Source: Euryarchaeota archaeon UBA462
GTDB taxonomy: Archaea; Thermoplasmatota; Poseidoniia; Poseidoniales; Thalassarchaeaceae
DNA length: 5,103 nt
Assembly: GCA_002506755.1 (NCBI GenBank)
Contig: DAYD01000009.1
Span: 583 to 5,685, forward strand
Reading direction: 5' to 3'
The notes under the pieces: generated by a model
What the model saw: only the letters and a program-made list of their open reading frames with translations
Told to the model about the DNA's origin: nothing
Databases searched by the model: none
Part shown: in pieces, positions 1 through 5,103 of the stretch
How the letters are laid out: each line of letters opens with the position of its first letter
Position numbering within the stretch: the stretch's first letter is position 1
Made by a program: the position numbers and the translations under genes

Positions 1-168
1 AATCCGGATCTCCAGAGAGAGAATTCTACTGGTAGGCAGGCAATAGAAGGAGTGAAGGATGCTATTGCTCAGTCTTCACAGAAGAAGGATGGGCAGGAGA
101 GTCATGATGATCACTATGGGTATGGGCACCTTAGGATTGATTTGCTAATCTCCTATTTTGATGATTGA
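1..168 (+). CDS. C-terminal fragment of a probable subtilisin-like (S8) serine peptidase, cut by the left edge
   Basis: Frame 1 is open from the first base to a TGA at 166-168, giving 55 residues with no start in view. The fragment begins NPDL, continues with a helix-like stretch (GRQAIEGVKDAIAQSS) and a polar H/D-rich loop, then YGYGHLRID before the end. This is the order seen after the catalytic Ser helix in S8 peptidases: the ANPDL turn, a helix, then a G-[YH]-G-hydrophobic motif and a last helix. The complete subtilase in this window has the same landmarks (NPDLSPFDIR, then VYGHGHVEG). Unlike that protein, this one stops about 10 residues after the motif, with no extra C-terminal domain or membrane anchor. 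The catalytic residues lie outside the window, so the family call rests on the tail alone. The gene converges on the methyltransferase-like gene, with 2 bp between the two stops. Confidence 0.6.
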   Translation, partial: NPDLQRENSTGRQAIEGVKDAIAQSSQKKDGQESHDDHYGYGHLRIDLLISYFDD

Positions 169-170
169 CT

Positions 171-932
171 CTAGGATTTTTTTAGGAAAGCGACGAGGGT
201 GCCTCCCGTCAAGTCAGTAAAACCGACCAAATGCTCTTCGTTGACCTCCCTGACTAGCTCAATCCACCTGTTAAATGATCGAACCTTCATCTGAGCGGGA
301 GTGAGTTCAACTCCGGAAACAATTTCTCCCACGTCGCCCGTGGGAACGGTTGGCTCTAGGAGAAGAACTAGCCCTCCAGGAGAAACCAACTCAAAGACAG
401 ATTTCGCTGCATCGGCACGGTCATCTTCTGGTAAATCGACGACTACCAAGTCTACAGGCATTGGTAAATCGGAATTCAATGCTGATTCGTCAATAGAGAC
501 GTTTGAAGCCCTGGAGGAAATTGTCTCAGCGATCACTTCTTGCCAATTCATGGAAACAACTTGTGCCCAATCTCCTGCTTCGTACCTCCTGATTAGTCGC
601 TCAATGATGACGCAGAACCTTTTTCCGGGCTCAATAATCCTAAGAGATTCTGGACGATTTGTTTGTATTTTCTCATTCTCCGAACTGATGGGCGACCATA
701 GATCGAAGAGCCATGCAGACAGATGGCCTATGCCCCCTCCTATGATCACGGCATTCTTCGGACTTATTCTCGAGCACACGTCTCTGATCCTAGCTCTGAT
801 TGAGCGAGGGAGTAGGGGAATGTCCATGTGCAGCATTTGCTCTCCAATGCTTGATGCCACCTCTGGTTCAGACTGATCCCTCTCTTCGTCCTCTGAAAGA
901 AGAATGGCCATAATATCAGAATCTGACCTCAT
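171..932 (-). CDS. SAM-dependent methyltransferase-like protein (class I Rossmann fold, spermidine-synthase-like motif I)
   Basis: A 253-residue protein if started at the ATG at 930-932; a GTG at 963-965 would add 11 residues. Visible class I methyltransferase features are a glycine-rich SAM loop, AVIIGGGIGHLSAWL (about 61-75), after a beta strand; an acidic end to strand 2, LRIIEP (97-102); a motif IV-like strand, DLVVVDLP (161-168); and a C-terminal SPGGLVLLLEP strand (184-194). The GGGIGH loop resembles the GGGDG loop of spermidine synthases, but I see no polyamine-site signature, so the substrate is unknown. The first 30 residues are acidic and polar and look disordered. The protein has no signal peptide or membrane segment and is probably cytoplasmic. 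It diverges from the zinc-ribbon gene and converges on the left-edge peptidase fragment. The fold assignment is fairly secure, the methyltransferase activity less so. The ATG is preferred because the GTG abuts a GTG on the opposite strand. Confidence 0.7.
   Translation of the reverse strand: MRSDSDIMAILLSEDEERDQSEPEVASSIGEQMLHMDIPLLPRSIRARIRDVCSRISPKNAVIIGGGIGHLSAWLFDLWSPISSENEKIQTNRPESLRIIEPGKRFCVIIERLIRRYEAGDWAQVVSMNWQEVIAETISSRASNVSIDESALNSDLPMPVDLVVVDLPEDDRADAAKSVFELVSPGGLVLLLEPTVPTGDVGEIVSGVELTPAQMKVRSFNRWIELVREVNEEHLVGFTDLTGGTLVAFLKKS
177..183 (+). terminator. T7 tract just downstream of the left-edge gene; probable archaeal-type terminator
   Basis: Seven consecutive T residues on the plus strand begin 8 bases after the TGA of the left-edge gene. 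No GC-rich hairpin precedes them. In archaea, runs of T in the non-template strand are enough to end transcription, so this is a plausible terminator. It lies inside the last codons of the convergent minus-strand gene, where it reads as Lys-Lys codons, so it may be only coding sequence. Confidence 0.4.
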
Positions 933-1040
933 TGGCAAACCTGAACTTCCTTCGCCTACGTCCACGTGTTACTCTGGCAACCACTACACTTCAACCATGC
1001 TCTAGGATGGTTTGAAGACTATGCAACCTCACCATCTATC
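933..1040. promoter_or_regulatory. Divergent intergenic region with CACGTG palindrome
   Basis: With the preferred ATG starts, 108 bp separate the divergent methyltransferase-like and zinc-ribbon genes, so both promoters should lie here or just inside the genes. A perfect 6-bp palindrome, CACGTG, sits at 963-968. The region is not AT-rich, and I find no convincing TTTAWATA-type TATA box or purine BRE on either strand; the closest AT-containing stretch is the weak GACTATGC near 1018-1025. Neither ATG has a well-spaced Shine-Dalgarno sequence, except a possible GGAAG about 14 bases before the minus-strand ATG. The regulatory role is inferred from position only. Confidence 0.35.
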
Positions 1041-1640
1041 ATGGAGGCTGACGGAGGTACCTCGCTCGCAGAGTGTCCGCGATGTCAGGAAGTTGTAGAC
1101 CATACTATCATCAAAAGGAAAAAAAGGGGTTTGGGCGAAGATATATTGGTGAAGTGCGAAGGGTGTCAAGCTGTTCATACGATAATAATCAGACCTCCTA
1201 AGGCGACTTCTATCAACACCACATTATCCGACGGAAGGGAGAGTTTCAATGAAGAAATTGAGGTTGACAAGGATGAAGAGATTTCGGTCGGGGACATGTT
1301 CGAACACAATGAAATCACATGGAAGGTAACTAGGATTGATAATTCTCAATCTCGACCCCAAGAAAATCTACCAGCTACAGAGATATTCTCAATGTGGGCT
1401 ACAAGATCTGATAGAACCATCGTTGGAGTGACAATGACCGATGGAGAAGTTAGCGAGTCTGGGAAAATAGAATGTGAACCTGATCGGGTTTTCTCATGTG
1501 GTTCGATTATCAAATTCGCAGATTCAAAGTGGAGAGTCAGGGCTATTCACACGGGAAAAGGAAGAACACTCAATGGAAGTAGGATGGCCTATGAGATACG
1601 CAGGATTTACCTCCATCCTCAAGATAATGTGAGAAGGTGA
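1041..1640 (+). CDS. HVO_0476-family zinc-ribbon protein
   Basis: A 199-residue protein started at the ATG at 1041. The frame stays open to a GTG at 966, but family members start about 10 residues before the first CxxC, as here. A zinc ribbon is formed by CPRC (C12, C15) and CEGC (C39, C42), separated by a basic stretch, KRKKRG (25-30), that could contact nucleic acid. Two similar beta units follow: residues 79-100 (EEISVGDMFEHNEITWKVTR) and 150-170 (VFSCGSIIKFADSKWRVRAI). They share the pattern [FI]-S-x-G then W-[KR]-V, with an IFSMWA strand between them. The family is archaeal and, as far as I know, has no established biochemical function; the ribbon suggests nucleic-acid or protein binding. 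The protein is probably cytoplasmic. The gene is monocistronic as seen here and runs tail-to-tail into the subtilase with 22 bp between the stops. Confidence is high for the family and low for the role. Confidence 0.75.
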   Translation: MEADGGTSLAECPRCQEVVDHTIIKRKKRGLGEDILVKCEGCQAVHTIIIRPPKATSINTTLSDGRESFNEEIEVDKDEEISVGDMFEHNEITWKVTRIDNSQSRPQENLPATEIFSMWATRSDRTIVGVTMTDGEVSESGKIECEPDRVFSCGSIIKFADSKWRVRAIHTGKGRTLNGSRMAYEIRRIYLHPQDNVRR

Positions 1641-1662
1641 AATCCGGTCCCTCTAATGGGGA

Positions 1663-3552
1663 TTATCTTTCTTCATTTTCAAATTCAGTTAAGTTCGCGG
1701 ATCTTAGTCGGATCAAGGAAACGGTAAGCATCCCTACTAGAACAACTACGATCATGGATAAAACTGGTACTAGAGCAGAATTTACTGAATCACCGGAGCC
1801 ACTTGTAAATACGGGTTCAGAACCAAGAACGAAGACCTGGGCAACTAAGTTTGTAGATGCGTCATCGCCAAGGATAGCCCGTACCATTACAGTCTGATTT
1901 CCTTCGATTTGATTACCAGGAAGATATTGGAGCCGGTCGACCAACATAGTGTGGCTGATCTCAAAGTTTGTTTCGCCTTCTAGGAAATCTGGATGACTCA
2001 TCCAATTGTCCCTCATGTCCCAAGTTCTCCATTGGACCTCCATCGGAGATCCTTGTACCGACACAGCGAATGACTCACCCGGATGTAGGTTTATCCTGTT
2101 CTCTTCTGAGAGGTCGGAGTCGACGCTTAGGTTGATATCGGTATTTAGCCCATACACATAGCTTGCAGCCTCTAAAAGGGCTGGGAGTCCCTCGACATGC
2201 CCATGACCATACACATTGTTCTGCCTATTCTTAGGAATCAGATCCTCCGGGCACGGCTCATTTGCAAGCAGGTAGTGGCATTGCCTGTAGGTCGAGGTTT
2301 CCTGCATTATATTCCTGATATCAAATGGTGAAAGATCGGGGTTGGCCTGATACATTAGTGCCGCTAGTCCTGCTGCCCCCGGGGTAGCCATGCTGGTTCC
2401 TGAGTAAGCTACGTAGCCATCTCCCGAATTTGCTTCCGGAGCCATTACGCTGGACCCAACAAATGCAATATTCGGTTTCACCCTTCCCTCTTCGGTAGGG
2501 CCTTGACTGGAATAAACTGCTATCGAAGTGTCCTTGTCCAGAGCTCCTACGGTGATTACGTCCTCTGCAGAGCCTGGAGTACCAATCTGGGCGCTAACCG
2601 CGCTGTTTCCAGCTGCAATGAATAGTGCTACCCCCGACCTAACCATCTCATTGGCCATTCTATTGACGCTTTCTTCCTCGCTGGATGTCCATTCTATCAG
2701 GCCAAATCCCCCAAGGCTCATACTAGCTGCTCTTATGTTGAAGTCATGTCTCTTGTCCACCGTCCATTCCATCCCTGCCATCACAGTGGCGAAAGATCCG
2801 GAGCCACCCTCATCCAAGACCTTGACCCCTACCAGTTGAGCCTGTGGAGCCACCCCGATGTTAACGAAATCTGGTGCACCGGTTCCTGCCGTAATTCCAG
2901 CACAGTGCGTACCATGGCCTTGGTCATCATATGCCTTAATCTCGGTTCCGTTCGTCTTATCGGGGTTGTTTACCGCATCATAGAATGCTATGACCTTCGA
3001 GTCATTGGTGGAATTGTCATCATCCAGATCGTCGAGTCCTACATGATCTGAGTCTATTCCAGTATCGATGATTGAAACTACACTCCCCTCTCCAGTGTAA
3101 CCGGTGTCCTCCCATATCATTGGAATTCCATGTATGTCATTCACATCGCTCATCTGTGTAGTTAGAATCCCATCTAACTCGATAAGTACTACTCCGGGAA
3201 GACGAGAGGCTGCGACCAAATCTTCCACACCTATCCTACCTGCTATGCTATCTATCAGATGATAGCGGAACTGAGTCTGGAAATCTACCTCCCTCTCCAA
3301 CATTTCCTGATCCTGAGATGTCGGAGTATGATCAAAGTCTACAATCACGCTGATGGTATTTTCTCCGTCCACCCAATCATACAATTCGCTGCCTATTGCC
3401 GACCAGATGGCATCATGTATCTTGTCACCATCCCTATCCATAGAAGTTGACTCCCACCATGGTGACTCTTGATACTCCCCTGTCCCAATACTAGACGAGG
3501 AAAGGGGGGCGAAGGCCAAGATAGCCAGAACTGCAATCGCCGCGGTCCTCAT
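1663..3552 (-). CDS. Secreted, membrane-anchored subtilisin-like serine peptidase (family S8)
   Basis: A complete 629-residue subtilase from the ATG at 3550-3552. This start places a compact signal peptide at the N-terminus: MRT, a hydrophobic core (AAIAVLAILAFAPL), then SSSS. Residues 39-47 (DRDGDKIHD) resemble a calcium-binding Dx[DN]xDG loop. Residues about 65-130 look like an I9-type propeptide that folds and then inhibits the enzyme. The catalytic domain carries Asp163 (IIDTGID), His213 (GHGTHCAG), oxyanion-hole Asn316 (AAGNS) and Ser387 (SGTSMATP), so all catalytic residues are present. An insert with C425 and C434 may form a disulfide. A beta-rich domain follows (about 470-585), then one membrane helix (about 592-615), RLR and a short acidic tail. 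This predicts an exported enzyme held on the outer face of the membrane, degrading extracellular protein. Earlier in-frame starts at 3657, 3612 and 3570 would overlap trhO or lengthen the signal n-region. It lies about 64 bp downstream of trhO on the same strand. Confidence 0.93.
   Translation of the reverse strand: MRTAAIAVLAILAFAPLSSSSIGTGEYQESPWWESTSMDRDGDKIHDAIWSAIGSELYDWVDGENTISVIVDFDHTPTSQDQEMLEREVDFQTQFRYHLIDSIAGRIGVEDLVAASRLPGVVLIELDGILTTQMSDVNDIHGIPMIWEDTGYTGEGSVVSIIDTGIDSDHVGLDDLDDDNSTNDSKVIAFYDAVNNPDKTNGTEIKAYDDQGHGTHCAGITAGTGAPDFVNIGVAPQAQLVGVKVLDEGGSGSFATVMAGMEWTVDKRHDFNIRAASMSLGGFGLIEWTSSEEESVNRMANEMVRSGVALFIAAGNSAVSAQIGTPGSAEDVITVGALDKDTSIAVYSSQGPTEEGRVKPNIAFVGSSVMAPEANSGDGYVAYSGTSMATPGAAGLAALMYQANPDLSPFDIRNIMQETSTYRQCHYLLANEPCPEDLIPKNRQNNVYGHGHVEGLPALLEAASYVYGLNTDINLSVDSDLSEENRINLHPGESFAVSVQGSPMEVQWRTWDMRDNWMSHPDFLEGETNFEISHTMLVDRLQYLPGNQIEGNQTVMVRAILGDDASTNLVAQVFVLGSEPVFTSGSGDSVNSALVPVLSMIVVVLVGMLTVSLIRLRSANLTEFENEER
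1664..1680 (+). terminator. Pyrimidine/T-rich stretch after the zinc-ribbon gene; possible weak terminator
   Basis: Downstream of the TGA at 1638-1640 the plus strand turns T-rich (TATCTTTCTTCATTTTC), which could serve as an archaeal T-rich termination signal for the zinc-ribbon gene. It is also the complement of the last Glu/Asn/Arg codons of the convergent subtilase, so its composition may be due to coding alone. No strong hairpin supports it. Confidence 0.25.
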
Positions 3553-3616
3553 GACCTCTTGGTGGAGCATCAAGACTTCAATCAGACGGTTAAGCGTGTA
3601 TGGATTTGTCATACAT

Positions 3617-4444
3617 TCAGGCGTGGTCCGGGAAGCAATAGGGACAATACTCGCCAACGAGATAATTGTCCGATTTCTGCTCTTCCACGGATAGTGGTTC
3701 CCTACATTTGAAGCACATCTCGATAGTAGTCTCTGAGAGTTTGTGATCGATTGCTACACGCTGATCGAAGACGAAACAGTCCCCGTTCCAATGTGAGCCA
3801 CCGCACTCTTCGAAGTATCCAAGAACCCCTCCTTCAAGTTGCTTTACATCGGAAAAACCTGCATTCAGCATTACTGCAGAGGCCTTCTCACATCTTATCC
3901 CTCCAGTGCAATACATAACAACCTGCTTGGATTTGTACTCATCTGGAAGGGAGTTGATAGCTGCTGGGAACTCCCTGAATGAAGAGATTCCTAGGTCTAT
4001 CGCTCCTTCGAATGACCCGATTCTGACCTCGTAATCGTTCCTTGTATCCAGTACCAAGATATCTCGTCTTTCATCCAATAGTTGCTTGAAGTCGCTTGGT
4101 TTGATGTGAGGTCCTGTGAATATAGAAGGTTTGATTTCTTGCAAACCAAGAGAGATTATCTCATTCTTTCTCTTCACCAGCATTCTCCTGAAAGGCTGGT
4201 AATCTGTGTAACTGGACTTTATTGGAATCCCAGTGAAACGAACGTCTGACTCGAGGAAATCGATGAAATCGCTGACTCTACCCTCGGGACCGGCAAGGAA
4301 GAAATTTATCCCGTTCGGACTCAGGAGTACGGTCCCCCTTAGCTCCAAATTAGTACAAAACTCTAGGAATGATTCTCGGAGATCGTCTCTATCTGGCAGG
4401 TCTATGAAACGATAGCCAGCGACATTCAGTATCTCCTTGCTCAC
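3617..4444 (-). CDS. trhO: Rhodanese-domain tRNA uridine(34) hydroxylase, TrhO/YceA (UPF0176) family
   Basis: A 275-residue protein with the TrhO architecture. An N-terminal ferredoxin-like domain (about 8-95) contains GTVLLSPNGINFFLAG, matching the family's GxVxLAxEGIN segment. A rhodanese domain (about 112-215) has DTRNDYEVRIGSFEGA (133-148) and the active-site loop CTGGIRCEK (C179, C185). The family's FVFDQR segment follows (224-229), then a C-terminal zinc ribbon, CFKC (C244, C247) and CPYC (C267, C270). E. coli TrhO is about 350 residues; this version lacks the long basic tail and the extra cysteines between the two CxxC pairs. Characterised members use O2 to hydroxylate U34 of tRNA to ho5U, the precursor of wobble modifications. 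The protein is presumably cytoplasmic. The start is the GTG at 4442-4444; no ATG occurs in frame until residue 88. The gene is 38 bp from proline dehydrogenase. The family is mainly bacterial, so an archaeal host would be notable. Confidence 0.88.
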   Translation of the reverse strand: MSKEILNVAGYRFIDLPDRDDLRESFLEFCTNLELRGTVLLSPNGINFFLAGPEGRVSDFIDFLESDVRFTGIPIKSSYTDYQPFRRMLVKRKNEIISLGLQEIKPSIFTGPHIKPSDFKQLLDERRDILVLDTRNDYEVRIGSFEGAIDLGISSFREFPAAINSLPDEYKSKQVVMYCTGGIRCEKASAVMLNAGFSDVKQLEGGVLGYFEECGGSHWNGDCFVFDQRVAIDHKLSETTIEMCFKCREPLSVEEQKSDNYLVGEYCPYCFPDHA

Positions 4445-4457
4445 ACCACTAGGGAGT

Positions 4458-4468
4458 TCTATTTAGGG
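4458..4468 (-). promoter_or_regulatory. AT-rich TATA-like element (CCCTAAATAGA) in the proline dehydrogenase-trhO gap
   Basis: The 38-bp gap between proline dehydrogenase and trhO contains CCCTAAATAGA on the minus strand, the most TATA-like string in any gap here. Its centre is only about 18 bases before the trhO GTG. A normal archaeal spacing of about 26 bases would put the transcript start just inside the annotated gene. It is therefore either not a promoter or a hint that the start differs. Confidence 0.2.
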
Positions 4469-4482
4469 TAAGAACGCTGTTA

Positions 4483-5103
4483 TTACCTTCTATTTGTCCA
4501 AGGAAAAAACAGAGACTTGGTAACGTGGACAGCTACGTCTGGATTCTCTCTAAGTCTCCTCATCCCATACTCGTACCACTTTGTTCCATATGGCAGGTAA
4601 ATCCTCGTCCTATGTCCCTTTTCTGCCAGTGATCTACGAATGTTTCCCCTTACCCCCAAAAGAAATTGAAACTCATAACCGGGCCCTTTTCCTTTGGCCC
4701 TTGGTACGGGAGTATCATGACGAGGGTCATCCTTACCAGGTCCTAAACCTCTCGACTCCAGTGACTTTAGAGCATGATCAATTACTGACAAATCATGAGA
4801 TGCGATTGCAGTATAGGCCCCGGATTCTAGCATCATATCTAGGGCTTTATTCGTTCCTTCAACGATGCCTTGATATGAAGTATGGGCAATTTCACGAGGT
4901 TCCAAGTAGATCCCCTTACAAATTCTGAAATCTGCCTTCGGACCTAGAGTTTCACACATTTGGGCAATATCGGACGGAGTTCTGAACATCCTTCCTTGGA
5001 GAACTAAGCCGATATTCTCTAGACCACGGGCTTGCATGTCTATAGTAGCATCAATTGTGGCTTGAGTGGCTCTACTGTCCTCCATATCCAATCTTACGAA
5101 AAT
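4483..5103 (-). CDS. Proline dehydrogenase (PRODH, monofunctional), N-terminus beyond the right edge
   Basis: The frame is open from the right edge to a TAA at 4483-4485, giving 206 residues that form the C-terminal two-thirds of a PRODH beta/alpha barrel. Fragment motifs in order are VRLDMEDS (3-10), RICKGIYLEP (60-69; family RLVKGAYxEP), ASHD (101-104; family ATHN/D), YEFQFLLGVRG (143-153; family FEFQMLYGVR) and IYLPYGTKWYEYGMRRLREN (168-187; family YVPYGxxWYPYxxRRLxExP). The last supplies the paired arginines that bind the proline carboxylate. The enzyme is FAD-dependent and oxidises L-proline to pyrroline-5-carboxylate, passing electrons to the quinone pool. The protein ends shortly after the barrel, so it is the stand-alone form with no fused P5C dehydrogenase downstream. 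An insert of about 20 Gly/Pro/Asp/Lys-rich residues lies between ASHD and YEFQ. It is first in the minus-strand run leading to trhO and the subtilase. The open frame continues beyond the window, so the TTG at 5091 is not the start. Confidence 0.9.
   Translation of the reverse strand: MFVRLDMEDSRATQATIDATIDMQARGLENIGLVLQGRMFRTPSDIAQMCETLGPKADFRICKGIYLEPREIAHTSYQGIVEGTNKALDMMLESGAYTAIASHDLSVIDHALKSLESRGLGPGKDDPRHDTPVPRAKGKGPGYEFQFLLGVRGNIRRSLAEKGHRTRIYLPYGTKWYEYGMRRLRENPDVAVHVTKSLFFPWTNRR

Noticed and set aside
301..876. Open frame of 191 codons on the plus strand opposite the methyltransferase-like gene
   Set aside because: The translation is Ser/Thr-rich, low in complexity and has no recognisable motif, while the opposite strand encodes a coherent Rossmann-fold protein.
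1641..1664. Inverted repeat AATCC...GGATT between the zinc-ribbon and subtilase stops
   Set aside because: A 5-bp stem with a 14-base loop is too weak to call a hairpin terminator and is expected by chance.
1637..3051. Several plus-strand open frames opposite the subtilase (1637-1897, 2528-2839, 2746-3051)
   Set aside because: They are antisense to well-conserved subtilase coding sequence, overlap one another and show no domain features.
3553..3657. Longer subtilase N-terminus (starts at 3657, 3612 or 3570)
   Set aside because: The 3657 start overlaps the end of trhO. The others put 6 to 20 extra residues before the signal-peptide core. The ATG at 3552 gives a normal signal peptide. A GAGGT lies only 1 base before this ATG, too close to be a standard ribosome site, so 3570 cannot be fully excluded.
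4581..4928. Open frame of 115 codons on the plus strand opposite proline dehydrogenase
   Set aside because: The minus-strand frame contains a continuous series of PRODH motifs; the plus-strand product resembles nothing I recognise.
1..5103. Search for tRNA genes, CRISPR repeats, insertion sequences or tandem repeats
   Set aside because: The gaps are all short (2 to about 108 bp), and reading both strands showed no cloverleaf, repeat array or terminal inverted repeats.

Overview
This 5.1-kb window reads as ordinary, gene-dense chromosome from a microbe with moderate GC content. The best clue to the organism is the protein at 1041-1640, which matches the HVO_0476-type zinc-finger family known from archaea. 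Other clues are frequent AGA/AGG arginine codons, T-tract rather than hairpin termination, and a secreted subtilase with a calcium-loop-like N-terminus and a C-terminal membrane anchor. Together these suggest a planktonic heterotrophic euryarchaeon, possibly of the Poseidoniales (Marine Group II) type. That assignment is inference; no rRNA or other decisive marker is present.

Layout, left to right: (1) 1-168, plus strand, the C-terminal end of a gene cut by the window edge, resembling the tail of a subtilisin-like (S8) peptidase. (2) 171-932, minus strand, a SAM-dependent methyltransferase-like protein whose stop lies 2 bp from the stop of gene 1. (3) 933-1040, a short divergent intergenic region containing a CACGTG palindrome. 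(4) 1041-1640, plus strand, an HVO_0476-family zinc-ribbon protein. (5) 1663-3552, minus strand, a complete S8 subtilase with signal peptide, propeptide, catalytic domain, C-terminal domain and membrane anchor. (6) 3617-4444, minus strand, a TrhO/YceA-type rhodanese-domain tRNA U34 hydroxylase. (7) 4483-5103, minus strand, proline dehydrogenase, cut at the right edge.

The three minus-strand genes at the right (proline dehydrogenase, then trhO, then subtilase) are separated by 38 and about 64 bp and could be one transcription unit. An extracellular protease beside the first enzyme of proline catabolism fits a protein- or peptide-degrading lifestyle, but the tRNA hydroxylase between them has no obvious link, so simple close packing is equally possible. 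Both plus-strand genes run tail-to-tail into minus-strand genes.

There are no RNA genes, mobile elements, CRISPR arrays or long repeats, and no gap longer than about 110 bp. I see no convincing undescribed system. The points worth a second look are the start-site reassignments, the tight convergent ends, the two subtilases close together, the TrhO homologue in a probable archaeon, and the insert in the proline dehydrogenase.
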